Source of the DNA: Trichuris trichiura
Taxonomy: Eukaryota; Nematoda; Enoplea; Trichinellida; Trichuridae
Reading direction: 5' to 3'
Length of the DNA stretch: 64,000 bases
Assembly (NCBI GenBank): GCA_037903355.1
Contig: JBAJFE010000047.1
Location: 186,001-250,000 of the forward strand
Each line of letters opens with the position of its first letter. Position 1 is the first letter of the stretch. The position numbers were made by a program, and so were the translations under genes. Under the pieces are notes generated by a model. It saw nothing but the letters and a program-made list of their open reading frames with translations, made no database searches and had not been told where the DNA came from. This document shows, piece by piece, positions 11,326 through 23,202 of the stretch.

Positions 11326-14300
11326 TATTGGTTCATGTGTAAATGTCGCGTTTGTCAGTTAATGGCTATGCTCAGCTGAAAACCGCTGTCCAACGCAAGT
11401 TTTTCAGAAGGTTCGTCGCGGGAAGCCATGTATGGAACACTTGTGACGTCATATCGACTCCCGAAATTGTTCCAGATTTTTGGATCTGCTGAGCTGAGAT
11501 TAAATAAAATTCTATTCAAAAATTCGCAAAGCGAACGTTTTTGTGGACGTCTCGCATATCTTTCTTGCGGAGGGCGGGAACAGCGCAGATACAGAGGCCA
11601 ACTGTATAATGAAATTTGCTGTAAAACATCAAACCACTAAGCAGTCGTTTGCTCAGTCATGCTTTGTTTCTATACAATTAATGCTTCGGTTGAGCGTGCC
11701 GCTTAGCTGTAACATATAATTCATTAGCTCATTATTCAACTTTGCAAACGCCTCAACTTAGCTACTAACATTAGCGCAGCGGCTGCTTTTTTCTAACATT
11801 TGTTATTCCGTAACAAATCTCTCTCCGCTGCTGCCATCAACGGGTTCACTATAGAGAGTCCAGCGTGCAATATTTCACCTTTTTAAGTATAATTCGAAGA
11901 TGAAATTTTAGGGCAGAACACGTTGTTCAAGCGAAACTCCCAATAGGGGAAAGCGTTTTCAGCTCGCTATCAGCAACTTATTCTTATCTCAACTGTAGGG
12001 ACTAAGCAGTGACCTCCATTAGGTGCGCATGTCATTGCAGTGTTTGGCTTTTGGCAAAAAGAACTGTTTGCTCAGCTGAGTAAGCTTTCTGCGTCCCGCA
12101 CTTTCAACGGCCAAACGGTGCACGCATCGGAACAGAAATGTCCGAAACCGTTTGACCTTCTGCTAATGTTCATAAAGAAAGGAAGGCGGTAAGCATAAAT
12201 AAGATCATCGAGGTGATGTTCAAATGCTGATGACAGAGAAAGCATAGCAACATATGCCTCTTCCATTGATATTGACAAATGTGAACAAGTCGCTGAACAA
12301 TTCCTGATAAAATTATGGCAGTGAGAGTTCGAACGCTTTGTCATGTCCAGCAAAGACGCAAAAACGTGGCTGAATTTATGTGAGATGCTCTAGAAGACCC
12401 GTTTAATTAAAGATAACGAAACGAAATGTGGAAATGAGTCGGCTATGCTCACACTCCACGTCCCGTTTCAGATTGGGCGGCAAAATACTTCAGTTGCTCG
12501 ATATTTCTGGATATTCGTCACTCGTGCGTACGAATTCAAAATAAGAGCTGCTGAAGAAAATAATGGGAATTTTGGGACAAAACCGCTAATGCCTATAGTA
12601 ATGTTTGCCAGCCGTCAATGTCAGGGCATTTGGTGGATTAGAATTAATTTTCAATTAAGCCGTTGGTCTACTTTTCCCTAATAACTGTTGTTCCATTCGT
12701 TGGTAGGGCATTTGTTTTATTTGATTGCGCAGAACAGCGGCTGGCGCTCAAATTGAAAATGCCATTCAACTGTTCATTAGTTTATTGCAAGTTTAGGTCA
12801 GTGACGCTTTTTCATTGATTTGGGATGGGTTATCAGCGAAGTAACGAGACGAAAACAAATCTCTACAGTAGATTTTCTTTTTGCAAAAAAATTTTAGCGG
12901 AATTAACCCATCTTTCGTTCTTCTGGACAAGCGACACTATCCGCTGTCAGTAAGCAAGGTATATTAAAAAACGTGCCTTTTGGGACCATTCTTATCCTGT
13001 CAGCAGCGTCTGATCAAATGGCTAAGTAACAGCAAACACCAACAGACGGTAAAGGTCAGTCATATGATCTCATATGTCAACTAGGAGGATCTTTTTTGTT
13101 GACTAGTAAGGTCGCTGTTCTTATTCGGACTTATTAGTTTACGTGCGATTCACGAGTCAACGTCGGCCTTGCCGTACCGTTTTCACTTGTTCAATGCAGG
13201 TTCGTTTTTAATCTCCATCGTAAGTTTGAGCTTTGCGAAACTTGTCGACGTTCTGCTTCACCTGGGAAAGTCAAAAGCCTGTTCACTTCGTTTGACTCAT
13301 TCAGTAGGGTTGATAGTTTCTGCCCAAACGTCAATAAAGAGATTTTCTTTTGTCTTGCTAAATCACAAGGCCATTTTTCTTCATGGAAGCCTAAAGTGCC
13401 CTTCAAGTTTGTCCAAAGCGCTCCTGTATGCGGCCAAATACCTTTTGTGTTCTTTGAATCGATGGAGTAAGCCACTGCCTATTTCTCTAATGACTAGAAC
13501 TGAGTAATCGCATTTCGTGTTATAGATAGCCGCAGGGAGGTCCACCGGTCCACTTGGTCCACTGGCAGCCCAAGTTTATTGGTCTCAGTAAAAGATCTTG
13601 GATGAGGGGCAATTATAAAAAAATCTCTGACATTTAACACATTTTTTAGTCTTTTTGCCCCATATCCATGTAATAGTGAAGGGCAAGTTGTCTATCCGCT
13701 GAATCAGTTCTTCTTTTGTTGTTCTAACTGTATAATCTCCGATATATGGTTGGATCGATTAACCTTTTGGGGTAACTATTTTCTCTGAACGTTGTCTGTT
13801 CCGTGATGCAATTCCTTATCGAGAAATTCTGTGTTATGCATTTCAACTGCTCAACCAATCATGCATCGTATCATTCGTTTAAACATAGAAAGTACATGAT
13901 GAGACGAGAAATTCAAATATCTGTTTGAGTTCGTGCACATCTAGTAAGCAGCACTTTTTGTATAATCCGGCGACCTAATGGCGAAGGAAGCAAAGATAGA
14001 AGTGTATTTCATTCTCTTCTGTTTCCATTACAAACTCCATATGGAAAAGAAAGACACTGGCTGGAAATCAAAAAAAACAATCTTCTTTTCCGTTTTTACT
14101 TATCAACTGAGGAATTCACCAACCGGTTGCTTACTTGAAGAACTGAAAAGCTGAGTCGGCGCTAACTTTTTCCTCCACGTTTTACAAGAATATCATTGCT
14201 AAAACAGATGTTAAAGAGTTTTCTGTTGTTGCTTTGTTTGAAGAGCCTTTGTTGAAAGTGAAAAATATTTACGTTTATCACATAGAAGGCTTCTAGTAGT

Positions 14301-14331
14301 AAGTAAAGGTTTAGCTTAATCTTATAAAGTG

Positions 14332-14878
14332 TTATGCATGAGGTAACCGATGACAAGGCGCTTTACGTCGCAGCTAACCAAAAAAAAGCAAAATTTTTGA
14401 CTTACTGACAAAAAGTTCAGCTATGCTTTTAAGAAGAAATTCCGTCTCCCACTTACAGACTTTATGATGGCCTTTTTGTAGGATGGAATCTCATCACTGG
14501 TGCTACTGACTGACAGCTCAGAACTTAAGGGATGCCTTTTTTGTGAACTTTCAGCAAAGCATACATTTCTGAGCACTGTATTATCGATAATTTTCAAAAT
14601 TGACAAGAAATGAAACGCTATTTGAAGCGCGAAATCACGTGTAATTGAAAATGGGTACAATTAATGATGCGTAGGTTCCAACTGCAGCCTTACAGCATTA
14701 ATAATAGACAAGATAATTATGGATTTGTCAGTACGCTTAAGTTGCGAGTTCAAGTAAGCGTTTAAAAAACTGAGAAGTAACGAATATTTTCCGCCAAGTT
14801 CACTGGTTCATAAAAAAGTTGAGTCTCTTTCTTCAGAACAGATGAACGCTTCGGTGGAGCTGATGGATGATTAAGAAA
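14332..14878 (-). CDS. Tentative 3' exons of an unidentified protein-coding gene
   Basis: Three minus-strand blocks join in frame. Block 1 (14878-14782) follows a pyrimidine-rich acceptor ending AAGCAG and starts FLNHPSAPPKRSS; it ends in phase 1 at a weak GTTACT donor. Block 2 (14575-14457) starts after an ATACAG acceptor and contains the serine-rich run SSELSVSSTSDEIPSYKK; it ends at a strong TCT|GTAAGTGG donor. Block 3 (14373-14332) follows a long T-tract acceptor (TTTTTTTTGGTTAG) and ends with TAA after RLPHA. Open, hydrophilic sequence and matching phases favour a real gene whose 5' exons lie further right, but I recognise no family. The weak first donor is the main doubt. Confidence 0.35.
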
Positions 14879-16032
14879 CTGCTTAAGGCAAAAACGCAAG
14901 CCGTTAGCAACAGAAACGTTAACGACAACTTTAAGATGACAATATTAACGATTAAATGGAAAAGAAATAATTTGCGAAATTGCAGTTTCCCGCCACTGCC
15001 CAGAGCGAATGTTGTTAATACAAAGGAAAAATTATACGTAAAACTGCTTTTAATACAGTGTCTTCAAGCAGTCTAGAATGATTGATGATAAACAGCAAAA
15101 TAAAAATGTTTACGTTTCTTTAGTCTATTGGTCATTTTGAAATTTTCGAAAGAATGCTCAAAAACAAGGATGTTGCCAAGACTGTATGAGTATTAATGTT
15201 AAAAGATTCTACAAAAACAATTGGCGAACGAGTAGCTGAAGATCTTATGCTAAATTGCTGAACCCAGTGGCAGGTAATTTTGACTGTCTTTAGCTTATAG
15301 AATGCTACTCGTTATATAGATACTTTGACAATATTCAGTGCGTAAGAAACCTAAAAAAGGTTTAAATATTGGATGTGTTAATAATAGACAAAAATACGCT
15401 GTTTTAATTTATTTTAATAATGACTTACAGCAGGCCAACAAACAGATGAACTCCTAATAAGGAAGTACAGAAAACTGAATTTTTGCTTTTAGTAATTTTA
15501 TACCGTAAAATGGAACTAGCAATGCCAACCACAGAGGAAAGGATTAACATTACTAATCGCGCTTACCTTTTTAAATTTAAGCTATCTGTACGTACATGCT
15601 GTCACGATTTTGAGCTTATTTGCATATGCGCTGACAACCGGACAAGTTTGGTTCCGAAGGCTAACGTATCTACACCTCGCGTCAAGCCAACAAGCTGGTT
15701 TCGTAGACAAGCATAGTTTCCATAATTTTGAGCTTCTTAACAGTTTTCACAATGGTCCTGGGAAATGCCTGTATCTGTCTTAAACTGTTACTTAAGATAG
15801 CTTGGATGAATCAACAAGAGCCCTTAGGATCTCCCACTGGAAAAGAATTGCGTATCAGTGGTTTGAGCAAAAACGTTTGAACGTTGTGTTGCTTATGTTA
15901 ATATTGTTGAAAACTGGATGTCTTATACCGGATCGATAATCTTTCACTTCATCTCTTCATGGGTTTTCTGCTTATTATGAACAAGCACCTAAAATTTAAA
16001 AAAATGTAAAGCAGTAGCAACAACGTAACTTC

Positions 16033-16063
16033 TAGCTTTCAGAACGCCGCAGTTCTGTCGTCA
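16033..16063 (-). repeat. Hairpin motif, copy D
   Basis: TAGCTTTCAGAACG, loop CCGCA, then GTTCTGTCGTCAA. On the minus strand: TTGACGA, C, stem AGAAC/GTTCT, GAAAGC. Same layout as the copies at 8800 and 16505, with the first core base changed from C to T. Lies about 470 bases left of the inverted-repeat copy. Confidence 0.5.
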
Positions 16064-16504
16064 AAGAAGTTAAGGAGAGTAGTTTGCAAAAAGTCAGAAC
16101 TCTTTTTGCCTCTCTGATGATAAAACTAAAACGCTTCGGGAGTTTTGAAAATTGGTAGCATTTCATTCTCAGTAACCGTTCATTCATTTGTTAATAGAGT
16201 TTTTGTTCAGCTTAACTACAGTTATTCAAAATTGAATGCATTGCAACTATTTTATTTTCTAATCAATTTACCTTTCCTAAATTTACTTCCAACATAAGAG
16301 TTGCTGCAACTGATTTGCTAGAATGACATCACTTTCTATCCATCACATGTCAGTAATATTCTTTTCAAAATGGAACACTTCACGTTTTGACAATGAAACG
16401 TATTTTTGTTTATGGCTTTAAACCGCCACTGATGCTTTAATGTATTTTATTCAATAAACAAGCGTTTTTTCGAAAAACAGGATGTCTTTTAACAGGCTTG
16501 AATA

Positions 16505-16842
16505 GTTTCATAGTAGATCTTCAGATTCACGGGTTTTGCCTGTTGGGTGTATCTGTAAGTAAACTTCAAAATGCCCTACCAACGGATGGATGAGCAAATT
16601 GTTAGAGAAATTACAGAACAAAACGAATACCGTACGTTTCGGAACTGCTCGTGTTCCGTCGTCAGCAGTGTTGGGGAGAAGGTGTTTAATCGGTAAGGGG
16701 TTTATATAGCACATGGGTACAATGGGTGTTTGATTAGTTGGGTAGGGCGCAGCTCATCCATCCGTTGGTAGGGCATTTTGAAGTTTACTTACAGATACAC
16801 CCAACAGGCAAAACCCGTGAATCTGAAGATCTACTATGAAAC
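16505..16842. repeat. Perfect 91-bp inverted repeat enclosing hairpin copy C
   Basis: The arm 16505-16595 and the arm 16752-16842 are exact reverse complements over 91 bases, separated by 156 bases. The left arm begins GTTTCATAGTAGATC and ends GGATGGATGAGC. The arms contain the CTACCAACGGATGGAT block shared with the copies at 6561 and 8800. The spacer carries the family hairpin at 16636-16666; read on the minus strand it is CTGACGA, C, stem GGAAC/GTTCC, then GAAAC. Absence of mismatches means a recent event or gene conversion between the arms. Likely a fold-back or head-to-head insertion of a non-autonomous element. Confidence 0.85.
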
Positions 16843-19670
16843 AAGCGTTTAGTGCTACGAATGAAACTGACGCGCTTGATGCAACACGAGAAAAACATTG
16901 AAATTCAAATGAAGATAGAAAAGCAGGAGGAAATGCTTTTCTCACCCATGGACTTCATTGCCGCTTAAACTGTTAAAAAACAGTTCCATACGGAAGCTTA
17001 CAGGATGATTGAAGGTTCGCAGTTTACATGATTTGTATGCAGAACAAAACTTTTACAATTCCACTTCCTCGTTCGACCTTAAGGAGCACAAATCATCATG
17101 TAGACATGAACGATCGTTTCTTATCATTTGTCATAGATACTAATCAAAAGCTGATCGAAAGAGTGCCTAGTGAAGTCGAATTGAGCTCTGCCAAACTATT
17201 ATTGCCCTGAGGTTAACGCGTACAAGTTCATCTGCAGAGATGATACTCTTCTAAAAATAGTCACAGTCTTTCTCTTCATTTTTTACGCTTTTGAAGGCGT
17301 CTGGGCGACAACAATTCACAACAGTGAGCAAAAGCTATCCGACGCGTAGTACGTAAGCTAGAAAGGCGACCTGTCACAGCTAAATCGAACTACTTAAGAG
17401 TTTGAATGAAATTAGCCAGCTGTCGATTAACTGAAAGCGGCAAAAATATTAATAACAATCTTGAGATCTCCGATGAAGAAAAGGTGGCGTTATTTCAAAT
17501 GCCATTTAGAACTTGCGAAGTGGCATGCACAAACATGTACACATTGCAAATGCCTCATTGTCGACGTTGGGCGTAAGAGATTTATTTGCACAAGCTGGAT
17601 ATTTATTACGCGCTCTAAGCGAAACGTGGCCATCTTGCCAAGTTCAATGAGCGTCCTTTAATTGAGTCGTCAAGTCTCCTCAGGCATCATTGGACTCGGC
17701 TCAGAATCAGAACTTGGCGAACTTGCGCTCCAACTAATATGCTCCGATTGCTCACTGCAACCTGAGTATGCGGATACGATGGTATAACTTTGGCCGTGCC
17801 GCTGTTCAAGTTGCTAGCAAAAACAATTTTCAATTATCCTGAACTTATATAAAGCCGCTAGGATATGTTACGTTGTCTGAAATCCGTAATCACAAGTAAA
17901 CTATTGGATAGAACTGAATGCATTCCAATTGTTGCGGGCGCATCCTGAGCGCAATGGCAGCCGCAGCTGTGATTATTGATGAAAGGAGAGAATGAGAAAA
18001 TATGCATCCTGGCCAAGACGAACATTGCTTATGACGGGAAAAATTCAGCTGCTTCTAAGGATAGCAGCCACTATTTATAAGGCTTTGAGTCATTCATTTC
18101 CTGCTTTGCCTATGAGGTAGAAAATTGAATCCAAAAAACGCTACCGTCGGTGCGTTGTATGAATGCTATGATAAACTGAGACAAATGAGGCACTTTACAA
18201 TGGAACTAATGTCGCGTCATGCTAACGTCAAGTGAGATGACCAAACGTTTTCTCGACTCAAGTTTCCATTGTTGCCTGGTGAGCTTGCTTTGCATTTGTG
18301 AAGCATTCGCAAGATGAAATCTCTTCATGGCCCAAAGGCAACGGTAAGTTTTAAAATTATCCTTCGAACGCAATTGTAACACCGCGATAAGCTTGTCCCG
18401 TTATCCACAGCGTAACGCTATTCAAATTTTTGAAACAGAGATAGGGAAAAGCTGTCGTATTACCGTATTACGAAGCTGGGCTGCTCATCGCCGTTTTAAA
18501 TCTTCAAATTAGCATATACGTATTGGCGGCAAATGAGCAATCGCTTTCTCTCTTATTTGCCCCGCATTTTGAGAATCAGTTTTTCTGCAAGCCAGAAGTA
18601 CGTAATGCTGACTGGTAGGCAGCGATAGATTGGAAAGATACCATTTCAAATGGACAAGCAAAGTGCGAATATGGGTGGCATTATTTGGGCTTAAGTTCAC
18701 TTTCGATTATTGCCTTTGCAAATTAGAGCGGATTTTCGTTGGTCGCTTGGCTCCGTTGGGAAATGCCCTATTGTTTGCAATGGCCTTATAAACTTGATTT
18801 TAGTCATTGTCTGCCGATTTTATCATCAACAAATTTCATGGGAGGAAGTCATTGGCTGATGAATTAAGCAGGTATAAATTTTAGTAAGTACGTCTGCGTA
18901 AGATTGCATGCTAAGCTCCAGCTGAACCTGGCTTGTTCGGAAGATTTATTCAATGGTGGCCAATGAACGTGGACATGAAATTTATTTGAAAAGGACTTGA
19001 AGAAATACATGAACAAGGCGCAGCGGGGATGGGAGGGTCATCTTCTGTCCGCCTATTTTTCCAGCGAAAATGCCTAACCATCTTTCAACTCGTCGGGTGT
19101 TGTTCAAATGATGTAGGCTCAGAGAACCGTGACAGAAATGCGCGGCTGTCGTGTACTCCGTTTCAAGAATTTCTTCCAGCAAAATTGACGCTGTTATTAG
19201 AGCAAGCTAGCGGTTAGGTATGCATGCATTTTAATCAACCGCGGTGACTTTGCTTCATTAAATCTCCTCGTAGGGCTCTTCAAGCTGGCTCTGACAAAAG
19301 ACCTGAGTTTACGACCATTGGTCGTCTCCAATGAGCTCCTAATGCACGGCCTTCCAGTTAACAGTTTGGACAGCCAACTTCCATTTGAAATAAGGGTAAG
19401 TCCAAGGTGACAACTAGTAGAAAACGAAGCTGGCTTTTTTAGTTGGCGTGAATATTAGTAGGTTTATTATTAGGCATTCATGTTTGCACTAACTGCAAAT
19501 TTGACCGCATCTGGTCCATTTTAAAAGTCTGCAAGATTTTTAGAATTGCGCATGCGCTCGTTAATAATGTCTATAAATATCGCGTCTTTTAGAAATAGCA
19601 TAAACCCAGCTTTGGAGCTATTTCCTGCGTGCTTCTAATTTCTGTTTGCCATGGCTTGTTTACAGTTTAG

Positions 19671-19892
19671 TTTATTCACGCTAAAACATGAAAACCGTAT
19701 GCTTATTGGAATAGGTAAGAAAAGAACACTTCTGCTGCCAACACGTAGCCCATTGTTAAGCATATAGCTCGAAGCAGCTTGATCAGAAATAGAGCGGATT
19801 GGAGGAGGGTTTAAAAAATTCATTTCCTTCGACAGATTAAATAGGCTTAGCTTCAAGCGCTTAAGCGCAGCCCATATTAAGGAACTGGGTCT
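19671..19892 (-). CDS. Tentative isolated exon, unidentified
   Basis: A strong acceptor (tcttgtaatcttcctcag on the minus strand) precedes an open block that starts RPSSLIWAALKRLK and continues through NPPPIRSISDQAASS. Possible donors (C|GTGTTG near 19752, AGC|GTGAAT near 19671) are weak, so the 3' limit is a guess. Composition looks protein-like, but no family is recognised. It could belong to the same gene as the blocks at 14332-14878. Confidence 0.2.
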
Positions 19893-22800
19893 CTGAGGAA
19901 GATTACAAGAAAGTAGTCCATTTCTTAGCAATAATTTAACACGCCACCATAATGTGAGAGTAATATTAATATTAATAAGTTTACTTGCCAGCATGTAAGA
20001 AATCAAGTATCTGTTAAATAGAGTATTGCTTAATTGATTGCTGTTGCGCTGCACGTGTTAAAATAAAGTTGTAGAAAAATTAATAATTCGGCCAGTTGGA
20101 ATGAAGTTCGTTATTGCAAGATCATACAAATTTTTTCATTTCATATCATCACACTTGTGTGGAAGGCAAATTCTTCAGCCAATTCTGTTCCCCATTTTTA
20201 TGTTAAGTGTTGGCTTCCACCCAGAAGCAGCTGTCTTCTGGCTGACGCAGTGCTAACCAAAATTCTTGAGATCAGGCATTTATTAAAATTATATTAATGA
20301 AACTGATTGCCATGCACAAATCAGAATGGCAAATTTCTGACGTGTGCTTCATAGAATACCCATGGAAACAAACCCCATAATTCTTAGTCCTCTGAAACAA
20401 GCATTAAGGCTGTTGTTCATTCAGGGATGCTAATGAGGGCAGCGCTGACGTGTGATTATTTTCTTGAACTCTAAGTGTCGACGCCCTCTAATCTGGGCCC
20501 ACTTCAGTGCTTCACTCTGCTCGACCATTCAAACTTAAATCGAAGCTTAAATCGAACCTTGAAGTCCATGGAACGGCTCAGTCGGAGCGGAGCGGTGGAA
20601 ATTTCAATGAACTTCAGCTCAGCTATGTTCTGCTCACGCCTTTGGCATGAACTCGGTTTAACAACCTGCAAACTGCCGTTGCCTTCTTCACTTGCCATTC
20701 TGTCAGCCGCTCATGTCATTGAACGTGTCGTCCGTTTTTCAAATGCTTAATGGGTGGTGAGAACCCAGCGCAACCACCAACCAATCAAACTTTCTTTGCA
20801 GCCGCATAGTTACATCGGTTAGTCGTTTGTGGAACAGGACAAACTTTCTACCTTTTTCTCAAACAGGGTGGTAACTACTGAGCAGATATGGGTCTACTTA
20901 AAGAATGCAAGCAGTAAATGGAAACCTCATTGCTTGACAGAAGTGCTGATTTTGTATACAACCAGATGTTCTACGGGAATGAAGATACCCCTGATTGCAT
21001 ATATTGAAGCAAATAAAGTTCACGAAGGCATAATTTACGCAGTTCTAATACAAGCTTATTAACCTTGAGAGGAAGGGATGATCAGAACGCTTAAAAAGAA
21101 TATAAACCTATTATATTAGTATAGGCAGGCACAATTGCGGAGATTGTTAATTTATATGAGAAAATTTAGCTGACTTTTACGTTAAAGCATTAAGTTGTTC
21201 AGGCAGCTCTTATAATTAATTGCTTTTTCACGAAAGTGAAAAGCGAACCGCCGAGACGGATTACGGCAAAAATCTCAGAGCTGTGCTACGAATCCTTTTG
21301 TAAGCCGTTGAATCTTCATTTCATTAGCTGGTAGTAGCAAAGTAGCGAAAGTGTAAGCCTAAAAAATACTTTTACATCCTTTTCTCCATCGTCTGTCGCG
21401 CATTAGCAGTTTGTCAGAAGAATGGAAGCATTTTTCAGAGAAGACAGAGATTGACACCTTGAACATTGGCGGCAGCTTTGTTGCTTCCATATTCCATAAA
21501 TTATTCTTTGAAGTTTTGCTTCGGCTTTTCCATTCCAGCACTGGCGGCCATCCGCCTTGGCGCGCACGGATTGCTTACTCTTGAAGCTTCGCCAATGTTG
21601 ACAACAGGTAGAATTAACGACATTAATTAATCTTCAACCGCCTTGACGCGTAAATGTCAAATAGATTAGTCAATAGCTTAGCATATGCGAAGCTTTAAGG
21701 CTAAACATTTCGTAGAAAATAAGTGCCGCCACAGTGCAATGGTTAAAAGAGTATCAGCTCAGTAAGAATCAAAGGCAGAAAGCTTGCAGTTGACGACAAG
21801 CTACTTAGGTAACTTTAAGCTCTTACAGTTTTAAAATGTTGAAACAATTAAATCAAATATATTTCCCACTTTGGAATTGTGAATCCGTAAAATCAAGAAA
21901 AAACAGGCTACAAACGTGGAAAATGGCCCAAAGGGACTCGTTGGAACCATGCTGTACCAAGCCGTCCGGGGGAAACTGTTCTCAGATTACAACGACCTGA
22001 TGTGGTCAAGCAACTGGTTCACTATTCGCTCAAAGTAGTCTCCAGTAAGCGATTTACGCTAATGCTAAGCTTCTACGCTCTTTCGGAAGCTACGTCAAAC
22101 TTTTCGCTTGGAATTCAAATATTTGAATTTCCTTTCATATTGCTTGTACAACTTCGCCGTCTGTTTGTTTCTGACCAAAGGGAACTGCCAGCCGCAAGAT
22201 GACTTTGCTTACGCAATAAGAGAGAAGTCGATTTGGCGATGATTTCCTTCCGACTTCCGCCAAAGCGGGCTTAAGCAATCGGCAACAGGCTGACCATATT
22301 AGGGACTTTGGTAACTGCTTATTTAAGCTGAAAGGATTGTCAGAAAAAAGTTAGTTCGCTTTGATTGTCCGCTTAGTCGCCAACTGATTGGACCACGGCC
22401 AGTCAGCTGCGATTGGATCAGAAGGGACCGATTGTCCAAACTGTTGCTTCTGACGGGATAGATACCTAATTGGGTTGAGCATTGTTTGCCAAGGAGCAGC
22501 CTTCGTCTATCAGCGCACTGATGCCTTCCGAAAATGGAACATGGCTCGGTTGGAGTTTACTGAGCAGGTGCAGCCGGCAGCCTTTTTGAAAGCTTCTTTG
22601 TCGGTCCATTAGTTTTGCTTTGAATCAGAAAGTATGGCGGCAGACATGCGGTGCTCAAAGCAACAATAAGAGGATTTCGCTAAGCCATGCAGTCGATGAG
22701 CACAGAAAGGTGGGGTGAGAATGTATCTTGATTCGATGACGCTCAAATCGTCAAATATCGCTGACCACCAATCATCACAAAGAATAGTGACGTATTCGAT

Positions 22801-23202
22801 GTAGCGACCTTTGGTAGACCCTTGTCTTTGCAAGTCACATTCCTCAAACGAAGTTTCCTCCAGTAGAAAATCCCTAGTAAACAATTGGCGCCAAAAGTAA
22901 TAGCACTCTTGAGAGGTTTTTGATTTGGAATAGGGATGGGGAATGAATTGACAATAGTTTTGGTCCCCCCTTATTGGGCACTGGCTGAACGTGCAGACGG
23001 AAAGCTTGCAAGAGTGACAGACAGGCGTGAATGCTAAGCGCGATGAAAAAATGTGGCATTATTTCTGTCTGCCATGCAGAAGCATAGTCAATCACAGGAT
23101 CAAACGCAACTTTTTTCCTTTTAGGAAACCAAGTAAGCAAGCGTGATGAGAAATATATCTCTTCCAGAGCGGTAGACGCCGTCAGTCGAAGATCACTGAG
23201 CC

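Larger units (their letters stand above)
7031..14331. other. Gene-poor region with dispersed repeats
   Basis: No frame here has recognisable protein motifs. I see copies of the hairpin repeat at 8800-8925 and 11291-11325, and a 20-base direct repeat (gttagcagtagttttcaagc) at about 10977 and 11014. A pair of opposing frames at 13169-13507 reads on the minus strand like protein sequence with scattered stops; it may be an old pseudogene or transposon relic, but I cannot name it. Confidence 0.4.
14879..23202. other. Gene-poor region upstream of the GPCR
   Basis: The region holds hairpin-repeat copies at 16033-16063 and 16505-16842 and one exon-like block on the minus strand at 19671-19892. If the minus-strand gene ending at 14332 is real, much of this stretch could be its introns. 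Frames at 22609-23224 on the minus strand lie antisense to the start of the GPCR and show no motifs. Otherwise I see nothing I can support. Confidence 0.4.

Noticed and set aside
13169..13507. Opposed frames of 112 and 94 codons
   Set aside because: One minus-strand frame looks protein-like but is broken by stops and has no motif; could be an old relic, not callable.
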